Part shown: one piece after another, positions 37,440 to 47,093 of the stretch | Numbering within the stretch: the first letter of the stretch is position 1 | How the letters are laid out: the number at the start of each line of letters is the position of its first letter | Source of the DNA: Bacillus sp. EAC | GTDB lineage: Bacteria > Bacillota > Bacilli > Bacillales > Bacillaceae_G | NCBI RefSeq assembly: GCF_002156875.1 | Contig: NZ_NCSY01000001.1 | Location: 434,001 to 498,000 of the forward strand | Direction: 5' to 3' | Length of the DNA: 64,000 nucleotides | Translations under genes and position numbers: made by a program | Notes under the pieces: generated by a model | Databases searched by the model: none | What the model saw: only the letters and a program-made list of their open reading frames with translations | Told to the model about the DNA's origin: nothing

Positions 37440-37673
37440 GACTTCATCTCCTTAATATAAACAGGTATTATTATTTTACCATAAAATACCATTTTTTTAA
37501 CTAAAAAAATATTAATACTGTTTAATCGTCCATATACTATTTATAGATAATTCAAAATTAAAAAGTATCTTGATTACAGCTAATACATTAAGCAATATGT
37601 TAAAAAATAGCCTGCAACTATAATTACAATGAAACAATATCTTGATTGAACAATAAGTTAGAAAATTAAGCCT

Positions 37674-37713
37674 AAAAAACCTCTAATGCCCAAACAGCAT
37701 TAGAGGTTTTTTA
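37674..37713. terminator. Terminator of the FAD-dependent dehydrogenase gene
   Basis: AACCTCTAATGC/GCATTAGAGGTT perfect 12-bp stem (37678-37689/37697-37708), flanked by A and T runs; 32 nt past the stop at 37745. Confidence 0.85.
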
Positions 37714-37744
37714 TTTTTTCTTATATAATTCAAGCTTTAGGATG

Positions 37745-39199
37745 TTAAACAGTTACTAGTTCCTTTTCTTTTATACTTGTTTTAGAAACGATATCTCTAG
37801 CGATCCAAACACCACATGCACTTGCTTGAGCAAGACCACGTGTGATTCCAGCTCCATCTCCACCTAAGTATAATCCAGAAATTTCACTTTCAAAGTGTTC
37901 ATTTAATTTCGGACGAGCTGAGTAGAATTTAGCTTCCACCCCGTAAAATAATGTATGTTCTGCTGCGATACCTGGAGTAACTTCATTTAATGCTTCAACC
38001 ATTTCGATTAAACTTTTCATCGTGTTATATGGCAAAACTAAACCTAAATCGCCAGGAACTGCTTCTTTTAAAGTTGGCTCTAAAAATCCTTCTTTAATTC
38101 GTTTTTCTGTTGAACGACGGCCTTTCAAAATATCTCCGTATTTTTGAACAATTACGCCACCATGTGAAAGCATATTTGCAAGACGTGATACTTCGTGTGC
38201 ATATTCATTTGGTTTATCAAATGGCTCTGAGAATTGGTGTGATACTAATAACGCAAAGTTTGTATTAGGACTGCCTAACTTCGGATCCTTATATGCGTGT
38301 CCATTAGCTGTCATAATACCAGAATGGTTTTCAACTACAACATGACCAGAAGGATTACTACAGAATGTTCTGACTTTCGTTCCCACACTTGTATTAAATA
38401 CAAACTTTCCTTCATATAAGTGCTTATTTATTTCTTCCATTACGACATTAGAAGTTTCAACACGTACACCAATATCAACTTGGTTTGTTGTCATTTTCAA
38501 ACGGCGCTTTTTCATTATTTCAGTTAACCATTTAGATCCATCACGACCAGGTACGATTACTATCTTATCAGCGTGAATTTCTTCACCATTCTTTAATTTA
38601 ATTCCTTTTACAACATGGTTACCTTCAACTTTTTCCGTGATTAAATCTTCTACTTCTGTTTTGTATTTCATATCTATTTTAGTTTTCAAATACTCATAAA
38701 TACTTTTTAGTATTTCTAAGTTTTGTTCAGTTCCTAAGTGACGAACTTGAGCACGTAATAATTTTAATCCCGCTGCATATCCACGGCGTTCGATATCTCT
38801 AACTTCTTCTGTTAAAGGATCTGTAATAGATTCAGTCGCTCCGTGTTTTAAATTAATTTCATCTACATATTTTATTAAGTCAATTACATCTGAGTCTGGT
38901 AAGTAATCCGTCATCCAACCACCAAATTCACTAGTGATGTTAAACTTACCATCTGAATAAGCTCCAGCACCACCAAATCCATTTGTAATTGAACAAGCTG
39001 GTAAACAGCCAGAAAAATCTTTTTTCCCTGCCGCTGGTGGACATTTTTCAATCTTCTTCTGTAAAATTGGACAATGTCTCGCGAATATATCATGTCCTTT
39101 ATCAACAAGTAAAACTTTCGCATTTGGCATTTTTAAAGTTAGTTCATAACAAGTAAATACTCCTGCAGGTCCTGCTCCAACTACTACTACATCATACAT
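37745..39199 (-). CDS. FAD-dependent dehydrogenase (COG2509-type)
   Basis: 484-aa flavoprotein. The N-terminal Rossmann motif VVVGAGPAGVFTCYEL is at residues 5-20, a second dinucleotide-type segment is near KIVIVPGRDGSKWL, and the C-terminal GLYLGGDGAGITRGLAQASA closes the FAD site. A cysteine-bearing insertion (HCPILQKKIEKCPP...GCLPACSI, about 43-72) follows the first FAD motif, as in other members of this family of uncharacterised FAD-dependent dehydrogenases. GGGGG precedes the ATG. Substrate unknown. Confidence 0.85.
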   Translation of the reverse strand: MYDVVVVGAGPAGVFTCYELTLKMPNAKVLLVDKGHDIFARHCPILQKKIEKCPPAAGKKDFSGCLPACSITNGFGGAGAYSDGKFNITSEFGGWMTDYLPDSDVIDLIKYVDEINLKHGATESITDPLTEEVRDIERRGYAAGLKLLRAQVRHLGTEQNLEILKSIYEYLKTKIDMKYKTEVEDLITEKVEGNHVVKGIKLKNGEEIHADKIVIVPGRDGSKWLTEIMKKRRLKMTTNQVDIGVRVETSNVVMEEINKHLYEGKFVFNTSVGTKVRTFCSNPSGHVVVENHSGIMTANGHAYKDPKLGSPNTNFALLVSHQFSEPFDKPNEYAHEVSRLANMLSHGGVIVQKYGDILKGRRSTEKRIKEGFLEPTLKEAVPGDLGLVLPYNTMKSLIEMVEALNEVTPGIAAEHTLFYGVEAKFYSARPKLNEHFESEISGLYLGGDGAGITRGLAQASACGVWIARDIVSKTSIKEKELVTV

Positions 39200-39573
39200 A
39201 TATTAATACCCCCAAATAAGGTTTCGTTTTATATTCAGATCAACCTAAAATAGAATACCATCTATACGATGTGGTTTCAAGTAAAAATACGAACATTTTC
39301 GATTTATTTTTTAAATATCATTCGGTAATTTATGAAATAAAGCCTTTTCAAAAAAACAAATACTCAAACTTAATCTTTTTTATCCAATTTTAGACAATTC
39401 AAATATAAATAAATGAAATATGATTAAAATATACCTTTAATAAGTTCATTCAGAATGATTACAAATGAAATACAAATTTAAACTGAGATTTAGAGACATA
39501 TTGACTTCAAATTGAATAATTATATGAATAACAGAGTTGATATCAGAATTATTACAAATGGAGTGGGTAAAAG
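39200..39573. other. Divergent intergenic region, AT-rich
   Basis: 374 nt. A TTGACT box at 39502-39507 followed by TATATG-like sequence may be a promoter for the plus-strand gene. No other feature, hairpin or small ORF is convincing. Confidence 0.35.
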
Positions 39574-39996
39574 ATGCGGGAAGAAATTTCACAGGAAAAG
39601 GAAGGTAAAAATCAAATAGACAAAGCTGACTTAGAAAATGACGAATTGCAATTAAGTCTTGAAAGGCAAATTGTTGCTGCTACATGGGTTAAAACTATTG
39701 CACAAGTATATGAAGCTTACACATTATCAAAACTATATAAAGTTGATAAAGACCCCTTCATTCAAGGAAAACAAGACATTCTTTCTGGGATATGGATTGG
39801 TACAGTAGGACAAATTTCAGTAGCAATAAACGTATCAAAACAGCTATTCACTTCAGATAAGAATGATTTAATTGATTTACAAAGAAAAATTGTTCTTTCT
39901 GATTCGATCCAAATAGTCGGAAATGCACTAGCCCTAATAGGCGCATCAGAGGTCATTCAAGAGTCAATTGGCGACGGAGAACTTTTCCTTTCATAA
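39574..39996 (+). CDS. Hypothetical protein with three imperfect helical repeats
   Basis: 140 aa, no known domain. After an acidic/basic N-terminus (~residues 1-30), three similar amphipathic segments recur: ATWVKTIAQVYEAYT (about 36-50), GIWIGTVGQISVAIN (about 73-87) and DSIQIVGNALALIGA (about 110-124), each with a W/S-I-x-x-[TI]-[IV]-[AG]-[QN] core. It resembles small repetitive helical proteins of Bacillus (possibly DUF6944-like, not verified). No signal peptide. GGAGTGGG precedes the ATG. Followed by a long hairpin. Confidence 0.65.
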   Translation: MREEISQEKEGKNQIDKADLENDELQLSLERQIVAATWVKTIAQVYEAYTLSKLYKVDKDPFIQGKQDILSGIWIGTVGQISVAINVSKQLFTSDKNDLIDLQRKIVLSDSIQIVGNALALIGASEVIQESIGDGELFLS

Positions 39997-40021
39997 TTAA
40001 AGTTTTATAAGGTAAAAATAC

Positions 40022-40077
40022 TTAATAATCACCCTATAAGTAGACTGTTTAATGTCCACTTATAGGGTGATTATTTC
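40022..40077. terminator. Very long bidirectional terminator hairpin
   Basis: AATAATCACCCTATAAGT (40024-40041) pairs fully with 40058-40075, and GAC/GTC extends it past one mismatch: a 21-bp stem. Placed between the hypothetical gene and the convergent metC. Confidence 0.8.
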
Positions 40078-40083
40078 ACGATT

Positions 40084-41220
40084 TCATAATGATAAGGCTT
40101 TTTGGAAACTAGAAATCAGGTCTTCAATATCTTCTAACCCAACAGAAACTCTAATTAATGTATCTTTTACACCTAATCTTTCACGTACATCTTTAGGGAT
40201 TGCTGCATGTGACATTTTTACAGGATAAGAAACAATTGTTTCCACACCACCAAGTGAAACTGCAACTGCGACATTTTCAACTGATTGAAGGAAACGAGTC
40301 GTTTGTTCGAGTGTTTTTAATGTAAATGAAAGTACCGCTCCTCCACCTGTTGCTTGATCAAAATGAACTGAGTGGCCTGGATGATTTTTTAGCCCTGGAT
40401 AATATACTTCCTCAACTTCTTCTTGCTCCTGAAGCCATCCAGCTAATTTTGTAGCAGTTTGCTCGTAAACATCCATTCGCACCTTTAATGTCTTTAATCC
40501 CCTTAGCGTAAGCCAACAATCTTGTGGTCCTAAAATTGCTCCAAATGAATTTTGAATTGTATAAAGGTCTTTAGCGAGTTCTTCAGATTTGACTACTGCC
40601 AAGCCTCCAATTACATCACTATGTCCTGCTATAAATTTTGTAGCACTATGAACAACAATATCCGCACCTAAATCGAGTGGTTTTTGAAAATATGGCGATA
40701 AAAAACTATTATCAACTATTACGATTACATCATTCATTTTCGCAATTTTTATAGCACCATTCAAATCAGTTATTTTTAGCAAAGGATTTGACGGTGTTTC
40801 TAAATAAAGGCCCTTTGTATTTAACTTCAAAGCTGATTCGATTGCTTGAAGATTCGATGCATCGACAAACGTAAATTCGATACCAAATCGATTTAATACT
40901 TTCGTTGCAATTCGGAAAGTGCCACCATAGACATCCTCGCAAATAATAATATGATCGCCAGCAGAAAATAAAGATAATACAGAAGAAATTGCTGCCATCC
41001 CAGATGAAAATGCAAATCCTTTTACTCCATTTTCTAATTGTGCAATTGTATTTTCTAACGCCTCTCTTGTTGGGTTCCCACTTCTCGCATAATCATATTT
41101 CCCGAACTTTTCAATATCAAATTGATGGAATGTTGATGTTTGGTAAATAGGAATACTTAATGAACCAGTTGTTGGATCAATTTCATTTCCATTATGAATT
41201 AATTTTGTGCCAAATTTCAT
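40084..41220 (-). CDS. metC: MetC, cystathionine beta-lyase
   Basis: 378-aa PLP enzyme of the Cys/Met metabolism family. YDYARSGNPTREALE (about residues 39-53), SSGMAAISSVLSL and the PLP-lysine segment VVHSATKFIAGHSDVIGG (about 189-206) are visible. It converts cystathionine to homocysteine, pyruvate and ammonia. ATG at 41220 follows the metI stop by 2 nt with AGGG inside the end of metI, so translation is coupled. metI and metC are in the same order in B. subtilis. Gamma-lyase or O-acetylhomoserine activity cannot be excluded from sequence alone. Confidence 0.9.
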   Translation of the reverse strand: MKFGTKLIHNGNEIDPTTGSLSIPIYQTSTFHQFDIEKFGKYDYARSGNPTREALENTIAQLENGVKGFAFSSGMAAISSVLSLFSAGDHIIICEDVYGGTFRIATKVLNRFGIEFTFVDASNLQAIESALKLNTKGLYLETPSNPLLKITDLNGAIKIAKMNDVIVIVDNSFLSPYFQKPLDLGADIVVHSATKFIAGHSDVIGGLAVVKSEELAKDLYTIQNSFGAILGPQDCWLTLRGLKTLKVRMDVYEQTATKLAGWLQEQEEVEEVYYPGLKNHPGHSVHFDQATGGGAVLSFTLKTLEQTTRFLQSVENVAVAVSLGGVETIVSYPVKMSHAAIPKDVRERLGVKDTLIRVSVGLEDIEDLISSFQKALSL

Positions 41221-41222
41221 AT

Positions 41223-42395
41223 TCAACACCCTAACGCATTTTCTAAATCATTTAATAAATCATCGATATGTTCAATGCCAACAGATAAACGTAACGTATG
41301 GTCATCTAGACCAAGCTTTTGCTTAAAATCCTCCGGCATTTCTGAATGAGTTTGAGTATGAGGATACGTGATGAGTGATTCAACACCACCTAAACTTTCA
41401 GCAAAAGTAATAACCTTTACACTCCCTAATACTTTTTCTACCAAACTTAAGTTTTTAACTTTAAATGAAATCATTGCACCGAAACCACTTGCCTGTTCTT
41501 TGATAATTGAGTGTCCTTTGTGTGTTGGTAAACCTACATAATATACTTCTGTCACATTTGGGTGATTTTCAAGAAAATGAGCCAGTTCGATAGCATTTTT
41601 TTGACTATATTCCATTCTTAAATGTAATGTTTTAATACCTCTTAAAATTAACCAAGAATCAAAAGGTGCCAAGGTTGCTCCAGTAGACTTTTGATAATAG
41701 CGAATTCGTTCATTCGTAACCTCTGAGTTTGTCACAACAAATCCAGCTAATGTATCATTATGACCACCTAGATACTTTGTTCCACTATGAACAACAACAT
41801 CTGCACCTAATTCAATTGGTTTAAAGAAATATGGTGTTAAAAATGTATTATCCACGATTACCGTTATATTTCTATCTTTTGCAATTTCAACAACTCGTTT
41901 TAAGTCAGTCACCTTCATCATTGGATTAGATGGTGTTTCAATAAATATTCCTTTTGTGTTCGGCTTGATTGAATCAATTATATTTTCAATGTCTGTCGTA
42001 TCTACAAAATTATGTTCGAGCCCATATGGTGAATAAATTTCTTCAAATAATCGATATGTACCGCCGTATAAATCGTCTGAAACAATTAAATGGTCTCCTT
42101 TTTTAAATAAACTAAGCACTGCTGTAACAGCTGCATTTCCAGTTGCAAACGCAACACCAAAATTTGCATTTTCTAATTTAGCTACTGTATTTTCAACTTC
42201 TTCTCGAGTCGGATTTTGCAATCTAGCATAATCATAGCCAGTTGATTGATGTAGCCCTTCATGTTTAAATGTTGCTGATTGGTAAATAGGATAACTAATT
42301 GCACCAGTTAATGGATCATAACCTTTACTCCCATGTACAGCAATTGTTTCAATCGATTTTTGTGTAGTATTGGTAGCCACTTTTGTTTTTGTCAT
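41223..42395 (-). CDS. metI: MetI, cystathionine gamma-synthase / O-acetylhomoserine thiolyase
   Basis: 390-aa PLP enzyme, paralogous to the following metC. YDYARLQNPTREEVE (about residues 50-64), ATGNAAVTAVLSLF and VVHSGTKYLGGHNDTLAG (about 202-219) are the family blocks. It condenses an activated homoserine with cysteine (or sulfide). ATG at 42395 is chosen because GGAGG lies within the preceding ATGGAGG, whose own ATG at 42410 is thus part of the binding site. A SAM-I riboswitch with its terminator lies directly upstream, so the operon is off when SAM is plentiful. Confidence 0.92.
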   Translation of the reverse strand: MTKTKVATNTTQKSIETIAVHGSKGYDPLTGAISYPIYQSATFKHEGLHQSTGYDYARLQNPTREEVENTVAKLENANFGVAFATGNAAVTAVLSLFKKGDHLIVSDDLYGGTYRLFEEIYSPYGLEHNFVDTTDIENIIDSIKPNTKGIFIETPSNPMMKVTDLKRVVEIAKDRNITVIVDNTFLTPYFFKPIELGADVVVHSGTKYLGGHNDTLAGFVVTNSEVTNERIRYYQKSTGATLAPFDSWLILRGIKTLHLRMEYSQKNAIELAHFLENHPNVTEVYYVGLPTHKGHSIIKEQASGFGAMISFKVKNLSLVEKVLGSVKVITFAESLGGVESLITYPHTQTHSEMPEDFKQKLGLDDHTLRLSVGIEHIDDLLNDLENALGC

Positions 42396-42539
42396 TTTTA
42401 AAACCTCCATTTTTTTTAATACGGTCTTGTTTCAAGCGTTAGCTCCTCGAGGTCATAATCTATATCCCAACTAGGGTAAAAACCTTCATAGTTCTCTGAG
42501 TTACGCTGGTCGAATTTAGGGGAACGCCATCAAAATTCA

Positions 42540-42702
42540 AACAAAAAAACCACTTCCTAAAAAATAAGAAGTGGTTATGTCTCCAAAATAAACATATCGT
42601 CCTTATCTTCCAGGTTTTAACCTGCAGGATTTAGCACTTTCTAGTATAAAACTAGAGTTGCCGGGTTTCGTCGGGCCAGTCCCTCCACCACTCTTGATAA
42701 GA
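42540..42702 (-). promoter_or_regulatory. SAM-I riboswitch (S-box) with terminator, controlling metI-metC
   Basis: Read on the minus strand the aptamer runs from CTTATCAAGAG (42701-42691) through GAGGGACTGGCCCGACGAAA and CCCGGCAAC to the closing GATAAGG (about 42606-42600), matching the S-box consensus. A terminator follows at 42577-42543 with ACCACTTCTT/AGGAAGTGGT and seven U residues. SAM binding favours the terminator. The remaining ~145 nt to the metI start hold no other recognised element. Confidence 0.93.
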
Positions 42703-42761
42703 ATATTAAATTATATTTTTAGTATATTAAAAAATCTGAAAATTATCAATTAATTTTTTAT

Positions 42762-45059
42762 TTAATTTTGAATTTTATTCGAAACCTCTTTCCATTCCTC
42801 TGGTAAAAGACTTTGATAAAGTGTACTTTTATATCGATCATCAATTAATAAAAGTGTCCCGTAATCATGCTCAGATCGTACAACTCTCCCACCAGCTTGT
42901 AACACTTTATTCATTCCTGGGAATACATAAGCATAGTAATATCCATTTTTCCCAACTGCGTTAAAATGATCTCTTAAAATATTTCTTTCTAAACAAACTT
43001 GAGGCAGCCCAACACCAATAACAATAACACCATTTAATCGATCTCCCTTTAAATCGATGCCTTCCGAGAAAATACCGCCCAAAACTGCGAATCCTAAAAG
43101 TGTTTCTTCATTTTGACTATCAAATTTCAATAAAAAATCTTCTCGTTCAAGTTCTGACATTCTATTTTCTTGTACGATTGTACGAATATTAGGGAATTTT
43201 TCTTGAAATAATTCTACACCATTTATGAGATATTGATATGAAGGAAAGAAAATTAAATAATTTCCTTTTATGCTAGAGATTGACGCATAGATAGAATCAA
43301 TCATTTGCTCTAATGTCTTTTCTCGATCATGAAATCTTGTTGAAAGTGGATTTACTGTCACATTTAATTGTTCACTTGAAAAAGGAGAATCTATATTAAT
43401 TGTATAATCTCTTTCTGGATAACCAAGCATATCTTGAAAATATTGTATAGGTGTCAAAGTTGCTGAAAAATAAATTGTTGAGTGAAATCGTTTAATGACG
43501 TCATTTACAACTTTAGAAGGATCTAGACAAAACAATTTCAAGTGAACTTCACTCTTAAACTGCTCTAAATAACAAACATAATTTTCATCAAATATTTCAG
43601 CAATTTTCACGAAATTCTGCGCTTCAAAATAAGTATCAAGTACGACCTGTCTACTTTCATTATCAACTTCTTCTTGCAATTTAATTTCTGCCAATTGAAT
43701 GAAGTTATATAGCAACTCAATTAAATCTAAATCAATCTCATTCCAAACAGGATTACTTTGATCCTTCCATTTTTTTCTTAATTCAATAAAATGTTTATTT
43801 ATTTCATTTATACAAATATAAAAATCATCTTTTAAATGTTTATATCTATTTTTCAAATCTAAAAACTTTGACTTAAACACGCTTGCTGAATACATTTCTC
43901 TTGTCCGATCAACGAGATTATGAGCCTCATCTATTAATAAAACCGAACTGCGTTTATGGTCATCAAATAGTCGTTTTAGCGACACTCTCGGGTCAAAAAT
44001 ATAATTTACATCACATATGATTGCGTCAGTTGAATTTAACAAATCTAACGAATATTCAAAAGGACAAACTGTGTGCTTTCGAGCATACTCTTCGATTTTC
44101 TCTCTAGTTATCAATTTTTCATTTGAATAGATATCCAACACCGCATCATTTATACGATCATAGTACCCATTTGCAAATTCACAATATTCTTTCTCACAAA
44201 CAGTCTCTTCCTTAAAACAAATCTTATCTTTCGCTGTAAGTGTTGTACATGATATACATAAACCTTGATCCGTCATTCGTTTAAATGCCTCTTCAGCAAC
44301 TGTTCTAGTAATCGTCTTAGATGTTAAATAAAACATACGATTAATTTGATTTTCTCCAATACTTTTTATCGTTGGAAAAATGGTCGATACCGTTTTACCT
44401 ATACCTGTAGGTGCGACGGCAAATAAATTATTACCTTCTTGAATTGTTTGATATACAGCTCCAGCTAACTTTCTCTGACCTTTTCGAAACGAAGGAAAAG
44501 GAAAGCTTAATTCCTTAATTGATTGATTTCTAAATTTAATATGATCGTATTTCCATTTGGCAAATGGATAATATTTCTTTAATGCAAAGCGAATATAGTC
44601 ATTTAACGCATCTTTAGTATAATTTATTTGGAAACACTTTTTTTCTTCGCTTTCAATACTTACATAAGTAAGTTGAATCATGATATTATCAAGTTGCAAT
44701 TCTTCACATATAAAATAACCATAAACCTTCGCTTGTGCCCAATGGACAGGGTATGATTCTTGACTTATTTCACTTAACTCTCTCTTAGTTGATTTAATTT
44801 CTTCTATTATATATTTCTCATCTTTAAATAATAATCCATCACATCGTCCTTCAATTTGAAAATTCATTTTTTCAAATTCAATGACCCCAGTTATATGTCT
44901 TTCCTTTACATCAAGATCACCATATTGACTTTGAATTTTCTGATGAGCTTTCGTACCATCAACTAAAGAAACATTACTTTTAAAGCTTAGATCAATACTT
45001 CCCGCTCGATGAGCATACTCAACTAGCGATCGTACAGAAACTTTAATACAATTATCCAT
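42762..45059 (-). CDS. ATP-dependent DNA helicase, Rad3/DinG type, with N-terminal PD-(D/E)XK-like domain
   Basis: 765 aa. Residues ~1-165 look like a RecB/Cas4-type nuclease fold: EGRCDGLLF, then YIIEEIKSTKRE and HWAQAKVYGYF supply D, ExK and Q residues. The helicase follows: Walker A APTGIGKTVSTIF (about 216-228); four-cysteine Fe-S segment with CISC, CFKEETVC, CEKEYC pattern (about 262-295); DEAH box VLLIDEAHN; motif VI region QAGGRVVRSEHDYG near 725. This places it with XPD/DinG superfamily 2 helicases. ATG at 45059 has AAAGGAG 9 nt upstream. Probable role in DNA repair; the biological substrate is unknown. Confidence 0.85.
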   Translation of the reverse strand: MDNCIKVSVRSLVEYAHRAGSIDLSFKSNVSLVDGTKAHQKIQSQYGDLDVKERHITGVIEFEKMNFQIEGRCDGLLFKDEKYIIEEIKSTKRELSEISQESYPVHWAQAKVYGYFICEELQLDNIMIQLTYVSIESEEKKCFQINYTKDALNDYIRFALKKYYPFAKWKYDHIKFRNQSIKELSFPFPSFRKGQRKLAGAVYQTIQEGNNLFAVAPTGIGKTVSTIFPTIKSIGENQINRMFYLTSKTITRTVAEEAFKRMTDQGLCISCTTLTAKDKICFKEETVCEKEYCEFANGYYDRINDAVLDIYSNEKLITREKIEEYARKHTVCPFEYSLDLLNSTDAIICDVNYIFDPRVSLKRLFDDHKRSSVLLIDEAHNLVDRTREMYSASVFKSKFLDLKNRYKHLKDDFYICINEINKHFIELRKKWKDQSNPVWNEIDLDLIELLYNFIQLAEIKLQEEVDNESRQVVLDTYFEAQNFVKIAEIFDENYVCYLEQFKSEVHLKLFCLDPSKVVNDVIKRFHSTIYFSATLTPIQYFQDMLGYPERDYTINIDSPFSSEQLNVTVNPLSTRFHDREKTLEQMIDSIYASISSIKGNYLIFFPSYQYLINGVELFQEKFPNIRTIVQENRMSELEREDFLLKFDSQNEETLLGFAVLGGIFSEGIDLKGDRLNGVIVIGVGLPQVCLERNILRDHFNAVGKNGYYYAYVFPGMNKVLQAGGRVVRSEHDYGTLLLIDDRYKSTLYQSLLPEEWKEVSNKIQN

Positions 45060-45242
45060 TTGAGCACACTCCTTTTTTCTATATTTTATCATAAATCAAC
45101 TATTTTAATTTAACTATGAAAATTCTCATACTAAAAAAAGTCCAAGTTTACAGATAAACATACACTAATATTAATTTAGACTATTAAAATATCTAAGATT
45201 TACAAGTTAACAATTTTCCTAAATTCCATTTTTGCATCTCAA

Positions 45243-45282
45243 CAAAAAAGAGTAAATCCATTTTAGGATCTACTCTTTTTAA
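45243..45282 (-). terminator. Terminator of the ABC exporter operon
   Basis: AAAAAGAGTA with TACTCTTTTT and an internal ATCC/GGAT pairing (45245-45280), U-runs on both strands; about 25 nt past the exporter stop. Confidence 0.8.
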
Positions 45283-45305
45283 TTTACTCAAATTGTACTT
45301 AGCTC

Positions 45306-47093
45306 TTAAGCCCCATCATTAATAAAGCTATATTGAGCCATATATAAATTATAATAATGTCCTTTTAATTGTAGCAACTCATCATGTGTACCACTTTCTT
45401 CGACATTCCCATTTCCAATTACCATGATTTTATCACAATCACGTATCGTTGATAGTCTGTGTGCGATTACGAAAGATGTTCTACCTTCAAGCAATTTTTC
45501 GATTCCATTTTGTACAAGTTTCTCTGTATGTGTATCAATATTCGAAGTAGCTTCATCCAAAATTAGAATTCTAGGATTTGCAAGAAGTGCTCGAGCGAAC
45601 GAAATTAATTGTCGCTGACCTAATGATAAACGTGAGCCACGTTCATTTACATCCGTATCATATCCTTTTTCCATTTTAATAATGAAATCATGGGCATGAA
45701 CAGCTTTAGCTGCAGCAATTACTTCCTCATTAGTTGCATCTAATTTACCATAACGAATGTTTTCCATAATTGACGTTGAGAATAAAAATGTATCCTGAAG
45801 CATAATACCCATTTGGCTTCTGAAAGACTCTAAATCTACTTTTTTAATGTCCTTTCCATCTACTAAAATTTCACCTTTAGTTGGATCATAGAAACGACTA
45901 AGTAAAGAAACAATCGTTGTTTTACCTGCGCCTGTAGCTCCAACAAGCGCAATTTTTTCACCAGGATTAATCGTGAAATTCACATTTCTTAATACTGTTA
46001 AATTTTCATCATAACCAAATGTAACATTATTAAATTTAACTTCGCCATTAATATGTCCGATTTCTGGCGCATTTTCTTCACTAATGATTTCAGGGTCGAT
46101 ATCCATAATATCAAAGATACGATCAGCAGCTGAGAAGTTTGAGATTAACGTATTATAAAAGTTTGATAAATTCATAATTGGTCGCCAGAACATCCCAATA
46201 TACATTGAAAATGCGATTAAAGTCCCTACTTCAATTTCTTGACTAGTAACCAACTTATATCCTACATAAAATACGATTACAGTTCCTACTCCCCATGAAG
46301 CTTCAACTAATGGCCAAAAGAAGTCATTCAGTCTAACAGCTTTCATGAAAGAGCCCATTAGTTCAGAAACTTTCTCTTTGAAATCTTTTTCTTTAGCTTT
46401 TTCTTTTGCAAAAGATTGAACTACTTTAATTCCTGAAAAATCCTCATGGATAAAAGCAATTAAGTTTGAACGTTTTTTTCGATAAACATCCCATCTTTTA
46501 CGAGCACGTGTTTCAATGTAAAACATTGCAGCTGCTAAAAATGGCAGAATTAAAACCGAAGCTAATGCAAGCTTCACGTTTAATACAAACATAACGACTG
46601 TTACACAGATTAAACTTAATAATTCTGGTATTAACGTTTGAATACTTTGGTTGAATAAATTTTGAAGGGCACTAATATCACCCATTACTCGAGCTAAAAT
46701 TTTTCCGACTGGACGATTATCAAAAAACGTAAATGATAACTTTTGAATATGTGTATATAGTTCATGACGAATATTAACTAGAATATTATTTGTAACTGAA
46801 CTAATCATTGTCCATCGAATTCTAGAAGCCATCATCGCTAAATAATTTAAAAATATAAGTACAGCTCCAATTATCATCAGACCTTTTACGTCATGGTTTT
46901 TGATATTTGTATCGATTGCTACTTTTAATAAATAAGGGTTTAATATTCCAACAATCATAACAAATAACATTAAGCATATAACAGCAAAGGTTTTTAATTT
47001 ATAAGGTTGCAAATAAGTTCCAAGCCTTATAATCAGCTCTGTCTTACTGCGATTCAGTTGGTCCTCGTCACGATTAATCGTATTCTGTGCCAT
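45306..47093 (-). CDS. ABC exporter half-transporter, YfiC-like subunit
   Basis: 595 aa: six transmembrane helices (about residues 35-315), then a nucleotide-binding domain. Walker A is LVGATGAGKTTI, the signature is the non-canonical LSLGQRQ, and Walker B keeps the catalytic glutamate (ILILDEATSNID). Its partner has the opposite pattern, so the pair forms one canonical and one degenerate ATP site, as in heterodimeric multidrug exporters (LmrCD, EfrCD, TM287/288). The ATG overlaps the stop codon of the upstream subunit by one base (TAATG). Substrate is inferred to be drugs or amphiphiles. Confidence 0.88.
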   Translation of the reverse strand: MAQNTINRDEDQLNRSKTELIIRLGTYLQPYKLKTFAVICLMLFVMIVGILNPYLLKVAIDTNIKNHDVKGLMIIGAVLIFLNYLAMMASRIRWTMISSVTNNILVNIRHELYTHIQKLSFTFFDNRPVGKILARVMGDISALQNLFNQSIQTLIPELLSLICVTVVMFVLNVKLALASVLILPFLAAAMFYIETRARKRWDVYRKKRSNLIAFIHEDFSGIKVVQSFAKEKAKEKDFKEKVSELMGSFMKAVRLNDFFWPLVEASWGVGTVIVFYVGYKLVTSQEIEVGTLIAFSMYIGMFWRPIMNLSNFYNTLISNFSAADRIFDIMDIDPEIISEENAPEIGHINGEVKFNNVTFGYDENLTVLRNVNFTINPGEKIALVGATGAGKTTIVSLLSRFYDPTKGEILVDGKDIKKVDLESFRSQMGIMLQDTFLFSTSIMENIRYGKLDATNEEVIAAAKAVHAHDFIIKMEKGYDTDVNERGSRLSLGQRQLISFARALLANPRILILDEATSNIDTHTEKLVQNGIEKLLEGRTSFVIAHRLSTIRDCDKIMVIGNGNVEESGTHDELLQLKGHYYNLYMAQYSFINDGA

